Assembly (NCBI RefSeq): GCF_018070075.1
Contig: NZ_JAGPXE010000013.1
Coordinates: 62,001 to 126,000 of the forward strand
Direction: 5' to 3'
Length of the DNA stretch: 64,000 nt
From: Saccharopolyspora endophytica
GTDB lineage: Bacteria; Actinomycetota; Actinomycetes; Mycobacteriales; Pseudonocardiaceae
A program made the translations under genes and the position numbers. The notes under the pieces were generated by a model, which had not been told where the DNA came from, ran no database searches, and saw only the letters and a program-made list of their open reading frames with translations. How positions within the stretch are numbered: the first letter of the stretch is position 1; each line of letters begins with the position of its first letter. Shown here piece by piece: positions 17,048 through 26,185 of this stretch.

Positions 17048-18091
17048 GTGAATCGCCCGCCGCAGCCCTCCAGCGACTCCGTGGAAGACCGCCATCCGGC
17101 GGACCGTTCCGCGCGTGAGTCGCGTGGTCTGGCGGACCGCACGCGGCGGCGGGGCGAAGCCCCCAGGGGCGAGCCGCTGGCCGCGTCCTGGACGCCTGAG
17201 CCGTCGGAGGGCCACTACCGGGCGAGGCACCGCAAGAGCGTCCTGGGCCGCTACGGCTGGCGGGTCTACGCGCTGCCGCTGCTCGTGGTCATCACCGCGC
17301 TGGCGGTGCTGCAGACCGCGCGCCCGGGCGACGTCGACGCCGCGCTGACCGGGCCGCCGCCGATCGCCGAGCAGGGGCCGGGCGAGCCGATCGTCCGCGA
17401 GGCGCCGCCGAGCCAGACCTTCCCGGTCAACATGTTCTCCGCCGACCTGCCTCCCGGCGGCCCGATCCCGGAGACCGGGGCCCGCACCTTCCAGGTGCTG
17501 CCCGGCACGTCGCCGGTCGTCGGCTCCGGGCAGCTCTACCGCTACAGCGTGGAGCTGGAGGTCGGCGTGCAGCTGCCCGACCCCAACGCCGAGTTCGGCA
17601 ACCTGGTGCAGACGACCCTGTCGGACCCGCGCAGCTGGACGAACCCGCAGGCGGGAGGCATCTCGCTGCAACGGGTCGACTCCAGCGGTCCGCGCCCGGA
17701 CTTCCGGGTGATCCTGGTCAGCCAGCAGACGGCCCGCGAGGCCTGCGACTACACCGCCGGGGTGCCCTACGACAGCTCGTGCCGCAAGGGCGACATGGTC
17801 TACCTCAACGCGGCCCGCTGGGTGCGCGGTGCGGTGTCGTTCGAAGGTGACATCGGCAACTACCGCCGCTACGCGATCAACCATGAGGTCGGCCACGTCT
17901 TCGCCAACAAGCACGTCGGCTGCCCCGGTCAGGGAGCGCTGGCCCCGGTGATGATGCAGCAGACGTTCAGCGTCGCCAACAACGAGCTGCACGACCTCAA
18001 CAAGGTCGCCGACCAGGGCACGAAGATCGATGCGAACGGTTTCGTCTGCCGCCCGAACGCCTGGCCGTTCCCGGTCGCGCCCGGCTTCTAG
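17048..18091 (+). CDS. DUF3152 protein, predicted membrane-anchored metzincin-like zinc protease
   Basis: 347 residues from GTG. A 60-residue charged cytoplasmic part leads to one membrane segment (VYALPLLVVITALAVLQTA, about 76-94) and an extracellular domain. A zinc site HEVGHVFANKH is at residues 279-289, with the spacing of metzincins (HEXXHXXGXXH) but Ala in place of the usual Gly. A methionine pair (PVMMQQ) follows, as a Met-turn would. Conserved cysteines suggest disulfides. DUF3152 (Rv3207c) sits beside moeZ in mycobacteria too. Protease activity is inferred. Confidence 0.8.
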   Translation: MNRPPQPSSDSVEDRHPADRSARESRGLADRTRRRGEAPRGEPLAASWTPEPSEGHYRARHRKSVLGRYGWRVYALPLLVVITALAVLQTARPGDVDAALTGPPPIAEQGPGEPIVREAPPSQTFPVNMFSADLPPGGPIPETGARTFQVLPGTSPVVGSGQLYRYSVELEVGVQLPDPNAEFGNLVQTTLSDPRSWTNPQAGGISLQRVDSSGPRPDFRVILVSQQTAREACDYTAGVPYDSSCRKGDMVYLNAARWVRGAVSFEGDIGNYRRYAINHEVGHVFANKHVGCPGQGALAPVMMQQTFSVANNELHDLNKVADQGTKIDANGFVCRPNAWPFPVAPGF

Positions 18092-18270
18092 ACCAGGCTT
18101 CCCGCGAGCCCCTCGCCGTCCCGAATGTTGGGAGTAGTTTGGGTTGGGGAATCGGATCGTTCAGGCTTGCGTTGCAGATTCCGTGTTACCCGTTGGGCGA
18201 CACGTGGACGCTTTTGAGGCACCGGCCGCTCTCGCAGCGAGCGGTGCCGCCACCAGAGGAGGAGCTGGGA

Positions 18271-19443
18271 ATGTCCGGCGCAACGTCGCTACCGCCGCTG
18301 GTCGAGCCGGCGTCGGAGCTGACCAAGGAAGAGGTCGCGCGCTACAGCCGCCACCTGATCATCCCGGACGTCGGGATGGACGGGCAGAAGCGGCTGAAGA
18401 ACGCCAAGGTCCTGGTGGTCGGCGCCGGCGGGCTCGGTAGCCCGGCGCTTCTGTACCTGGCCGCGGCCGGGGTCGGCACGCTCGGCATCGTCGAGTTCGA
18501 CGAGGTCGACGAGTCGAACCTGCACCGCCAGGTCATCCACGGGCAGTCCGACCTGGGCCGCCCGAAGGCCGAGTCGGCGAAGGACTCCATCGCCGAGGTC
18601 AACCCCTACGTCCAGGTCAACCTGCACCAGACGCACCTGACCTCGGACAACGCCCTCGACATCTTCCGCGACTACGACCTGATCCTGGACGGCACGGACA
18701 ACTTCGCCACCCGGTACCTGGTCAACGACGCCGCCGTGCTGCTGGGCAAGCCGTACGTGTGGGGTTCGATCTTCCGCTTCGAGGGTCAGGCCAGCGTGTT
18801 CTGGGCCGAGCACGGGCCGCAGTACCGCGACCTCTACCCCGAGCCGCCGCCGCCCGGCATGGTGCCGTCGTGCGCCGAGGGCGGCGTGCTGGGCGTGCTG
18901 TGCGCCTCCATCGGTTCGATCATGGTCAACGAGGCCATCAAGCTGATCACCGGCATCGGTGAGACGCTGCTGGGCCGGCTGATGATCTACGACGCGCTGG
19001 AGATGAGCTACCGCACCGTCAAGATCCGCAAGGACCCGAACGCCGACCCGATCAACGAGCTGATCGACTACGAGGCGTTCTGCGGGGTGGTCTCCGACGA
19101 CGCGCAGCAGGCCGCGTCGAACAGCACCATCACGCCGCAGGAGCTCAAGGACATGTTCGATCGGGGCGAGAAGTTCGAGCTGATCGACGTCCGGGAGCCG
19201 CACGAGTACGAGATCGTCAAGATCGACGGCTCGAAGCTGATCCCCAAGGACCGCATCCTCTCCGGTGAGGCGCTGTCCGAGCTGCCGCAGGACCGCAAGA
19301 TCGTCCTGCACTGCAAGTCCGGTGGCCGTTCCGCGGAGGCGCTGGCGGCGCTGCACAAGGCCGGCTTCGCCGACGCCGTGCACGTCGGCGGCGGTGTCCT
19401 GGGCTGGGCCAACCAGGTCGACAAGAGCCTGCCGACCTACTGA
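18271..19443 (+). CDS. moeZ: Adenylyltransferase/sulfurtransferase MoeZ (ThiF + rhodanese)
   Basis: 390 residues. ATG at 18271 follows AGAGGAGGAGC, preferred over upstream in-frame codons. The ThiF/MoeB domain binds ATP at GAGGLGS (about 51-57) and adenylates the C-terminus of small sulfur-carrier proteins. The C-terminal rhodanese domain (about 290-390) has the active cysteine Cys348 in HCKSGGRS. Actinobacterial MoeZ serves molybdopterin, thiocarboxylated CysO and other sulfur carriers. Together with the next gene (TIGR02569) it keeps the order of Rv3206c-Rv3205c. Confidence 0.93.
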   Translation: MSGATSLPPLVEPASELTKEEVARYSRHLIIPDVGMDGQKRLKNAKVLVVGAGGLGSPALLYLAAAGVGTLGIVEFDEVDESNLHRQVIHGQSDLGRPKAESAKDSIAEVNPYVQVNLHQTHLTSDNALDIFRDYDLILDGTDNFATRYLVNDAAVLLGKPYVWGSIFRFEGQASVFWAEHGPQYRDLYPEPPPPGMVPSCAEGGVLGVLCASIGSIMVNEAIKLITGIGETLLGRLMIYDALEMSYRTVKIRKDPNADPINELIDYEAFCGVVSDDAQQAASNSTITPQELKDMFDRGEKFELIDVREPHEYEIVKIDGSKLIPKDRILSGEALSELPQDRKIVLHCKSGGRSAEALAALHKAGFADAVHVGGGVLGWANQVDKSLPTY

Positions 19444-19456
19444 TCGAAGTCGCGCC

Positions 19457-19497
19457 AGAGCGGTGCGCCGGTTCCTGGAGAACCGGTGCACCGCTCT
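19457..19497 (+). terminator. Terminator after moeZ
   Basis: Long stem AGAGCGGTGC-CCGGTTC / GAACCGG-GCACCGCTCT with one internal mismatch, starting 13 bp after the stop, followed by TTGCGTTTT. Confidence 0.8.
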
Positions 19498-19554
19498 TGC
19501 GTTTTCCGGAGCGCCTGCTGCCCATTCCCCGATCTTCGAGGTAGCGTCTGGCGC

Positions 19555-20352
19555 GTGAGTGCTACGCCGGAGCCGCCACCGCCGCACGTGTGCGCGGCGT
19601 TCGGCGCGCGTGTCGAAGAGCCCGAGGCGCTGGAGGGCGCGGTCGCGTGGCGTTGCGGCGAGATCGTGCTCAAGCCGGCCGCCAACACCGCCGAAGCCGC
19701 GTGGGTCGCGCAGACCCTCGACGTGCTGGAACCCGACGACGTCCGGATCTCGCGCCCGGTCCGCTCGACCGACGGCCGCTGGGTGGTGTCGGGCTGGTCC
19801 GCCAGCCGCGACGTCATGGGCCGTCCCGAGCCCCGGCACGACGAGGTCGTGGCCATGTCGCTGCGTCTGCACGCGGCCAGCAGGTTCCTGTCCCGGCCGC
19901 GGTTCCTGCAGCTGCGCCAGGACATCTACGCCCTGTCCGACCGGATGGCGTGGGGGGAAGAGGACTACGCGCTGCCGCAGGAGAAGGGCGGCAGGCTCTA
20001 CGACGTGCTGGCCGGTTCGCGGCGCCCGGTGCAGCTGCAGGCGCAGGTCGTGCACGGCGACCTGTTCGGCAACGTGCTCTTCGCCGGCGACGCCTCGCCC
20101 GGGGTGATCGACTTCAACGCGTACTGGCGGCCCGCCGAGTGGGCCGCGGCCGTGGTGGTCGTGGACTCGCTGGCCTGGGGCGGAGCCGATCCGGCGATCG
20201 TGGAGCGCTGGTCGCACCTGACCGACTGGCCGCAGGCGTTGCTGCGCGCCTTGCTGTTCCGGCTCGCGGTGCACGCGCTGCACCCGCGCTCGTCGGCGAA
20301 GACGCTGACGGGCTTGGAGCGCGCGTCGAAGGTCGTGCTCGAAGTCCTGTGA
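19555..20352 (+). CDS. TIGR02569 family protein (aminoglycoside-phosphotransferase fold)
   Basis: 265 residues from GTG, with TAGCGT about 7 bp upstream and no ribosome site, so probably leaderless. The kinase-like catalytic loop HGDLFGN is at residues 167-173 and the metal-binding DF motif (GVIDFN) follows, as in APH-type small-molecule kinases. The N-terminal ATP lobe appears shortened. The family is actinobacterial, next to moeZ in mycobacteria (Rv3205c), and has no known substrate. Confidence 0.8.
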   Translation: MSATPEPPPPHVCAAFGARVEEPEALEGAVAWRCGEIVLKPAANTAEAAWVAQTLDVLEPDDVRISRPVRSTDGRWVVSGWSASRDVMGRPEPRHDEVVAMSLRLHAASRFLSRPRFLQLRQDIYALSDRMAWGEEDYALPQEKGGRLYDVLAGSRRPVQLQAQVVHGDLFGNVLFAGDASPGVIDFNAYWRPAEWAAAVVVVDSLAWGGADPAIVERWSHLTDWPQALLRALLFRLAVHALHPRSSAKTLTGLERASKVVLEVL

Positions 20353-20398
20353 CGGGCTTCGCCTCGGTGCGCGCGGGTGGTTGTGTGACGATGGGCGC

Positions 20399-21202
20399 GT
20401 GCAGGACGTTCTGAGCGGTTTCACGGTCGGGATCACGGCGGAGCGCAAGGCCGAGGAGATCGGCAACTTGCTGGCCCGCCGAGGTGCTCGCGTGCTGTTC
20501 GGCGCCGCGATGCACACGGTTCCGCTGCCGGAGGACGGTGAGCTCGCCGACGCCACCGAGCGGGTCCTCTCGGCCCCGGTGGACTTCGTCGTGGCGATCA
20601 CCGGCATGGGTTTCCGGGGCTGGTTCGAGGCCTCGGGCGAGGCGCTGCCGGCGCACCTCGGCGATGCCCGGGTGGTGGCGCGGGGCGCGAAGGCCAAGGG
20701 CGCGGTGCGCGGGGCCGGACTGCGCGAGGAGTGGACCTCGCCGAGCGAGGAATCCGCCGAGATCCTCGACTACCTGCTGGAGCAGGGCGTGGCGGGCAAG
20801 CGGGTCGTGCTGCAGGTCCACGGCGACCCGATGCTCGAATTCCGCCGCGCGCTCACCGAAGCCGGGGCCGAGGTCGTCCCGGTCACGGTCTACCGCTGGA
20901 CGGACCCGGTCGACCTGGAGCCGCTGGATCGCCTCATCGACGCGGTCATCGCGGGCGAGGTGGACGCCCTGCCGTTCACCAGCGCTCCCGCCGCGACCAA
21001 CTTCCTGGCCCGCGCCGACCGCACCGACCGGGGCGAGGCGCTCCGGAAGGCGCTGCGCGACGACGTCCTCATCGCCTGCGTCGGCCCGGTCACCGCAGCG
21101 CCCATCGCCAAAGCCGGTCTGCCCCACGCGATCCCGGACCGGGCGCGCACCGCGGCCCTGGTCCGCCTCGTCACCGAGGAGCTGCCCAACCGGGACGCCT
21201 GA
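20399..21202 (+). CDS. Uroporphyrinogen-III synthase-like protein
   Basis: 267 residues from GTG. Two alpha/beta domains with the HemD layout: GFTVGITAERKAEEIGNLLA at the start, a central hinge, and TSAPAATNFL plus CVGPVTAAPIAKAG near the end, which match the porphyrin-binding cleft of HemD. No DNA-binding extension is present, unlike the HemD-regulator hybrids known in actinobacteria. No other heme genes are adjacent, so it may be a paralogue rather than the biosynthetic enzyme. A palindromic repeat pair begins 6 bp after its stop. Confidence 0.75.
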   Translation: MQDVLSGFTVGITAERKAEEIGNLLARRGARVLFGAAMHTVPLPEDGELADATERVLSAPVDFVVAITGMGFRGWFEASGEALPAHLGDARVVARGAKAKGAVRGAGLREEWTSPSEESAEILDYLLEQGVAGKRVVLQVHGDPMLEFRRALTEAGAEVVPVTVYRWTDPVDLEPLDRLIDAVIAGEVDALPFTSAPAATNFLARADRTDRGEALRKALRDDVLIACVGPVTAAPIAKAGLPHAIPDRARTAALVRLVTEELPNRDA

Positions 21203-21208
21203 TCCCGT

Positions 21209-21268
21209 TCGAATTTCGCGCGAATTTCGAGGCGGGACTTTCGCACTCCAATTTCGCGCGAAATTCGA
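21209..21268. repeat. Paired palindromic repeat, copy B (degenerate)
   Basis: Same 22-16-22 layout as at 15052: first half 21209-21230 has one arm changed (GAATTTCGCGCGAATTTC), second half 21247-21268 keeps a perfect 16-bp core AATTTCGCGCGAAATT with one outer mismatch. It lies between convergent genes. Confidence 0.85.
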
Positions 21269-21333
21269 ATGCTCGCCCCGCGAAGCGGCCCTGACCTCGG
21301 CGGACACGCGAGGGGGTCGCCCTTCGGGTGAGG

Positions 21334-21621
21334 TCAGCCGCTCCAGCGGTGTTGGCGCATGTTGACCCTGCCGTCCTGGGCCAGGACGCCTTCGGCGCGG
21401 AGGAGTTCGAGCTGGCGGTGGCGGATGTGGTCGGCGACGGTGCCGTTGGAGCGCAGCACGCGGTGCCAGGGCAGGTCGGCGGTGTCCTCGGACATGATCC
21501 GCCCGACGAGCCGCGCTGACCGGAGTCCGGCGAGCTCGGCGACGTCGCCGTAGGAGAGCACCCGGCCAGGGGGGATCGACGCGACCACGGCCCGGACCCG
21601 CTCGAACGTCTCCTCATCCAC
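21334..21621 (-). CDS. Alkyltransferase-like (ATL) DNA-base-lesion binding protein
   Basis: 95 residues from GTG (MDEETFERVRAVVASI). The MGMT DNA-binding helix-turn-helix is present (SYGDVAELAGL), but the acceptor motif PCHRV reads PWHRV: tryptophan replaces the alkyl-accepting cysteine. That is the hallmark of ATL proteins, which bind O6-alkylguanine and hand it to nucleotide excision repair instead of reversing it. Same neighbourhood as Rv3204. Family call is firm from the PWHRV motif and short length. Confidence 0.9.
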   Translation of the reverse strand: MDEETFERVRAVVASIPPGRVLSYGDVAELAGLRSARLVGRIMSEDTADLPWHRVLRSNGTVADHIRHRQLELLRAEGVLAQDGRVNMRQHRWSG

Positions 21622-21735
21622 GCACCGAAAGCTACCGCACGGCTGAACGCTCCCGATCGCCTCGCGGACGGTTCCGGTCCGAACCGCCCACGATCGATGT
21701 CGCTCGTGCCGGGTCGATTCGGGCCAGAACCGGAA

Positions 21736-21768
21736 ACGGCCCGCCCCCGGGTGGAAGGGGCGGGCCGT
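21736..21768 (-). terminator. Terminator after the chitinase gene
   Basis: Perfect 12-bp stem ACGGCCCGCCCC / GGGGCGGGCCGT with a 9-nt loop, 20 bp beyond the chitinase stop. Confidence 0.75.
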
Positions 21769-21787
21769 CGCCTGCGGGGACCGAGCG

Positions 21788-22765
21788 TCAGCCCTGGAAG
21801 CCGGCGACGATCTTGGAGAAGTCCCAGTCCTGCTGGTCGATGCCGCTGCAGGAGTCCACGGCACCGCCGCTGCACGGGCGGTCGCGGTTGACCGACCAGA
21901 AGGTGAAGCGGCCGAGGCCCTTCTCCTTGGCGTAGTCGGCCATCTTCTGGAACGCGGCCTGGTCGACGAGCTCGCCCTCGACGTCGGTCTTGCCGTTCAT
22001 CGACGAGATGCCGGAGTGCGCGTAGGCGTCGGCGTCGGCGTAGCCGAAGCTGGCCTTCAGCGCCTCCTTGAGGCCCTCGGTCGCCGAGATGGTGTCCGCG
22101 GCCATGTCGGAGCCGTTGAAGTCGAACGGCATCTGCGTCCACACGTCGATGTTCGCGCCGACCTCGGCGGCCTTGGCGAACATCGCCTTGCCGTTGTCGT
22201 TCGGGCCGGTGGTGGTGGTCGGGAAGGTGACCACGGTCAGCAGGCCGGGGTTGGCCTCCTTGACGATCTTCAGCGCCTCGACGACCTCGTCGCGGGAGGC
22301 CTGGTTCTCGAACTCGGTGGCCTCGATGTCGATGTCGATGGCCTTGAGCCCGTAGGCGTCGATCACCTTCTGGTAGGCGCCGGCCAGCTGCTGGGCGTCG
22401 CCGCACACCTCGCTGAGCTTGGTGCCGGAGTAGCCGCCGATGGACGGGATCACGTCGCCGCCGGCGCCGCGGATCGCGTCGATGGTGGCCTTGTCCTGGC
22501 CGTCGAGCGGGCGCTGACCGTCCCAAGCGGGGTTGCAGCCGCCGTCCGAATTGATGAAGGCGAGGGTGAAGTCCTTGATGCCGGTCGCGTTCATGACGTC
22601 GGCGGGCGCGGGCGGGCTGCCCCAGCCGTTGTACAGGTACGGCGAGGCGGCGACCGGGCTCGTGGCGGCGCTGGGCTCTTCGGCGCTGAGGGCCGGGGCC
22701 GCGCCGATGGCCAACGTGCCGAGAACGGCGGCGCCGGCGAGCAGGCTCGTGCGGATCTTGCTCAC
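21788..22765 (-). CDS. Secreted GH18 chitinase
   Basis: 325 residues from GTG, with AGGAGG just upstream. A signal peptide (MSKIRTSLLAGAAVLGTLA, cleavage after APALSA) directs export. The catalytic DXXDXDXE-type strand appears as KAIDIDIEA at about residue 143, giving the acid glutamate. The strand SIGGYSG is the second GH18 hallmark. No chitin-binding module is visible, so this is a single-domain enzyme like ChiC/ChiD types. A DasR-like site upstream suggests control by N-acetylglucosamine signals. Confidence 0.88.
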   Translation of the reverse strand: MSKIRTSLLAGAAVLGTLAIGAAPALSAEEPSAATSPVAASPYLYNGWGSPPAPADVMNATGIKDFTLAFINSDGGCNPAWDGQRPLDGQDKATIDAIRGAGGDVIPSIGGYSGTKLSEVCGDAQQLAGAYQKVIDAYGLKAIDIDIEATEFENQASRDEVVEALKIVKEANPGLLTVVTFPTTTTGPNDNGKAMFAKAAEVGANIDVWTQMPFDFNGSDMAADTISATEGLKEALKASFGYADADAYAHSGISSMNGKTDVEGELVDQAAFQKMADYAKEKGLGRFTFWSVNRDRPCSGGAVDSCSGIDQQDWDFSKIVAGFQG

Positions 22766-22870
22766 GCTTCCTCCTTCTTCGGGGTTGCGTCGCGCGATCG
22801 GGGCTGCGCGAATTCGCAGGTCACGGGCGGGGGAGGCCCGCGATGGGAGGAAATCTGCCAGACCGCAAAA

Positions 22871-22885
22871 TTGGTTTGTACCACC
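22871..22885. promoter_or_regulatory. DasR-like operator upstream of the chitinase gene
   Basis: TTGGTTTGTACCACC has the TGGT-N4-ACCA core (22872-22883) of the DasR box, about 107 bp upstream of the chitinase start. DasR, a GntR-family protein, controls chitinolytic genes in Streptomyces and Saccharopolyspora. Confidence 0.5.
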
Positions 22886-22996
22886 AAACGTCGGAGCGCG
22901 ATCCCAGCATTCACAGTTGGAAATCCCGGAGAACTCGGGCACATTCCGGCGTGCCCGGAACCGATCTTGTCCCCTCGGCGTGGTTCCATTCGGTGC

Positions 22997-25900
22997 GTGC
23001 CTCCCGCGAATTCGCCCGTGCTCGTGCGCCGCGCCGAGACCGCGCGCCGCGCCACGACCTGGGACGAAGCGGGCCGGCGCGCGCTGGAGCACTCCTTCGG
23101 ATTCCTCCGCGTGCTGGGCGGTCCGGGAACGGGGAAGTCGACGCTGATCGCCGAGATCGCGGCCGACCGGATCCGAAACCGGGGCGTGTCACCGGAGAAC
23201 GTCCTCGTGCTCACCTCCAGCCGCCGCGCGGCGTCGTGGATGCGCACCGAGATCACCCGGTTGCTCACCGGATCCGGCGAGGACGTGCGCACCGCCCCGG
23301 AGCCGCTGGTGCGCACCGTGCACTCCTACGCCTTCGCCGTCCTCCGGCTGCAGGCGGTGCGCGACGAGCTCCCGCCGCCGCAGCTGCTCAACGGCCCCGA
23401 CCAGGACGCCCTGGTCCGCGAACTGCTGGAAGGCGACGTCGAGCAGGGCGCCCCCGACTGGCCGGAGCCGCTGCAACCCGCCTTGACCGTCCCGGGCTTC
23501 GCCGAGGAGCTGCGGGACCTGCTGCTGCGCGCGGCCGAACGCGGCGTCGACCCGGATCGGCTGATCGCTCTCGGGCGCGAGCACGGACGCCCGGAATGGG
23601 TCGCGGCGGGACGGTTCGGCCGCCAGTACGAGCAGGTCACGCTGCTGCGCGGTGCCGGAGGCTCGCAGGCCCCGGCCCTGGACGCCGCGGAGCTCGTCGG
23701 GTCCGCGCGCCTGGCCTTCGCCACCGACTCCGGGCTGCTCATGGCCGAGCAGGACCGGGTCCGGTACGTGCTGGTCGACGACGCGCAGCACCTGGACCCG
23801 CAGCAGTACCGGCTGATCCGCACGCTCGGCGACACCGCCACCGAGTTCATCCTCGCCGGTGACCCGGATCAGTCCGTCTACACCTTCCGCGGCGCCGACC
23901 CGCGCTGCCTGCTCGACGCCGATCCCGGCGGCACCGACACCACCGTGCTCACGGTCGATCACCGCATGTCCAAGTCGGTGCGAGAAGCGGTGCAGCGCTT
24001 GGCCTCCCGGCTGCCCGGCCACGGGCCGCAGCGCCGCCTGGTCGAACCCGAGCCGGAGTCCGAGCAGGACGAGACCGCGAGCGGCGCGGTGCAGGTGCGG
24101 TTGCTGGCGACCGAGGCGCAGGAGGCGGCGTGGGTCGCCGACCAGCTCCGCCGCGCCCACCTGCTCGACGAGATCCCCTGGTCGCGGATGGGTGTGGTGG
24201 TGCGCTCGACGGGCCGGTCGCTGCCGGTGCTGCGGCGCGCGCTGCTGGCCGCCGGGGTGCCGATCGCGCTGCCGGTGGACGACGTGCCGCTGCCGCAGCG
24301 CGCCGCCGTCCGCCCGCTGCTGACGCTGCTGCGGTGCGCGATCCGCCCGCACGAGCTCGACGCCGACGCGGCGGCGGTGCTGCTGTCCTCGCAGCTCGGC
24401 GGCGCCGACCCGCTGGCGCTGCGCCGGTTGCGGCGCGGCCTGCTGCGCCTGGAGTCGGCGTCGGGCGGCAGCCGTCCCAGCGGCGAGCTGCTGGTCGAGG
24501 TGCTGCGCGACGGCGATCGGCTGGCCGCGCTGGAGGACTCGGCCGCCGAACCCGCCCGCCGCGTCGCGGCCCTGCTGCGCACCGCGCAGGAGTCGGCGGA
24601 CAACGGCCAGAGCGTCGAGGAAACCCTGTGGCGGGTGTGGAAGGCCTGCGGGCTGGAGAAGCGCTGGGTCGCCCAGTCCGAGCGCCACGGCGTCACCGGC
24701 GCGCAGGCCGACCGCGACCTGGACGCGATCGTGGCGCTGTTCGACGCCGCGGCCCAGTTCGTCGACCGGTCACCGGGCAACGACGCGGCCGGGTTCGCCG
24801 ACTACCTCACCGACCAGCAGATCGCCGGGTCCTCGCTGGCGCCGACCGCGCCGCGCGACAACGCGGTCCAGATCCTCACCGCCCACGCCGCGACCGGCCA
24901 GGAGTGGGACGTGGTGGCGGTTCCCGGTGTTCAGGAGGGCAGCTGGCCCGACCTGCGGCTCCGCGGATCGCTGCTGGGCGTGGAGCACCTGGTCGACGTG
25001 CTGTCGGGGATGACGGCGGAACGGGTGTCGGCGACGGCGCCGCTGCTGGCCGAGGAGCGCCGGTTGCTGCTGGTCGCCGCCAGCCGCGCCCGGCGCAGCC
25101 TGCTGGTCAGCGCGGTGCGCGGCGAGGACGAGCAGCCTTCCCGGTTCCTCGACGAGCTCGACGGCGTGGAGAGCGACCCGGATTCCGCGGAACGCCCGAT
25201 CGCCCGCCCGGAGCGCGGTCTCACGCTGGCCGACCTCGTCGGCGAGCTGCGCCGGGTGGTCTGCGACTCCGAGGAGCCCGAGGAGCGCAGGCGCCGCGCG
25301 GCCGGGCAGCTGGCCCGGCTCGCCGCCGACGGCGTGCCCGGCGCGGACCCCGACTCCTGGTACGGCCTGCCCGCGCCGTCCACCGACGCGCCGCTGGTCA
25401 CCGGGGACGACCCGGTCAAGGTCTCGCCCTCCACTGTGGACATCCTCGCGAAGTGCCCGCTGCGCTGGCTGGTCGAGCGCAACGGCGGCCAGGACACGGC
25501 CGAACTCGCCGCCGTCACAGGAACGCTCGTGCACGCGCTGGTGCAGGCCGCCGCCGACGGCGCCGACACCGACCAGCTGCACCAGGCGCTCGACGAGGCC
25601 TGGCAGACCATCGACGCCGGGGCGCCGTGGTTCTCCCGCAAGGAGCGCAAGCGCGTCGAGGGGATGCTCAACGCCTTCGTCGTCTGGCTGGTGCAGTCCC
25701 GCGCCGAGCTCACCCAGATCGGCGTGGAGCGCGACCTCGACGTCACCGTGCAGGGCCGCGAGGGCGGCCCCTGGCTGCGGCTGCGCGGCCGGGTCGACCG
25801 GCTCGAATCCGACTCCTCGGGACGACCGGTCGTCGTCGACGTCAAGACGGCGAAAGCGCCGGTCAGCAAGGGTGATGCCGAGGAGCACCCGCAGCTGGCG

Positions 25901-26185
25901 GTCTACCAGCTGGCCGCCGCGCTCGGTGCCTTCGGCGACGAGCAGGAGCCCGGGGGAGCCCGGCTGCTCTACGTCGCCAAGTCCGACCGCAAGGGCTCGG
26001 CGACCGAACGCGCGCAGGAACCGCTCGACCAGGAGAAGATCAAGGTGTGGCTCGACGTCGTGCACAGCGCCGCCGAGTCCAGCCTCGGACCGGCCTACGT
26101 GGCCAGCGAGAACACCGACTGCCCGCGCTGCCCGGCGCGCACCAGCTGCCCGGTTCACCCCGCAGGTAGGCAGGTTTCGCAGTGA
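22997..26185 (+). CDS. adnA: ATP-dependent helicase-nuclease subunit AdnA
   Basis: 1062 residues from GTG (M. tuberculosis AdnA is close to this length). Walker A GGPGTGKST is at about 41-49, followed by UvrD/Rep-type motifs including LVDDAQHLDP as motif II. The C-terminal third is a RecB-type nuclease (VVVDVKTAKA) closed by clustered cysteines (CPRCPARTSC) for a likely Fe-S cluster. With AdnB it forms the mycobacterial-type DNA end-resection motor that replaces RecBCD. The stop overlaps the adnB start (GTGA). Confidence 0.93.
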   Translation: MPPANSPVLVRRAETARRATTWDEAGRRALEHSFGFLRVLGGPGTGKSTLIAEIAADRIRNRGVSPENVLVLTSSRRAASWMRTEITRLLTGSGEDVRTAPEPLVRTVHSYAFAVLRLQAVRDELPPPQLLNGPDQDALVRELLEGDVEQGAPDWPEPLQPALTVPGFAEELRDLLLRAAERGVDPDRLIALGREHGRPEWVAAGRFGRQYEQVTLLRGAGGSQAPALDAAELVGSARLAFATDSGLLMAEQDRVRYVLVDDAQHLDPQQYRLIRTLGDTATEFILAGDPDQSVYTFRGADPRCLLDADPGGTDTTVLTVDHRMSKSVREAVQRLASRLPGHGPQRRLVEPEPESEQDETASGAVQVRLLATEAQEAAWVADQLRRAHLLDEIPWSRMGVVVRSTGRSLPVLRRALLAAGVPIALPVDDVPLPQRAAVRPLLTLLRCAIRPHELDADAAAVLLSSQLGGADPLALRRLRRGLLRLESASGGSRPSGELLVEVLRDGDRLAALEDSAAEPARRVAALLRTAQESADNGQSVEETLWRVWKACGLEKRWVAQSERHGVTGAQADRDLDAIVALFDAAAQFVDRSPGNDAAGFADYLTDQQIAGSSLAPTAPRDNAVQILTAHAATGQEWDVVAVPGVQEGSWPDLRLRGSLLGVEHLVDVLSGMTAERVSATAPLLAEERRLLLVAASRARRSLLVSAVRGEDEQPSRFLDELDGVESDPDSAERPIARPERGLTLADLVGELRRVVCDSEEPEERRRRAAGQLARLAADGVPGADPDSWYGLPAPSTDAPLVTGDDPVKVSPSTVDILAKCPLRWLVERNGGQDTAELAAVTGTLVHALVQAAADGADTDQLHQALDEAWQTIDAGAPWFSRKERKRVEGMLNAFVVWLVQSRAELTQIGVERDLDVTVQGREGGPWLRLRGRVDRLESDSSGRPVVVDVKTAKAPVSKGDAEEHPQLAVYQLAAALGAFGDEQEPGGARLLYVAKSDRKGSATERAQEPLDQEKIKVWLDVVHSAAESSLGPAYVASENTDCPRCPARTSCPVHPAGRQVSQ

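Noticed and set aside
18289..20697. A minus-strand open frame of about 800 codons opposite moeZ
   Set aside because: Its protein is Arg/Val/Asp-rich low-complexity sequence with no fold, opposite three clear genes. Such shadow frames are expected at 70% GC.
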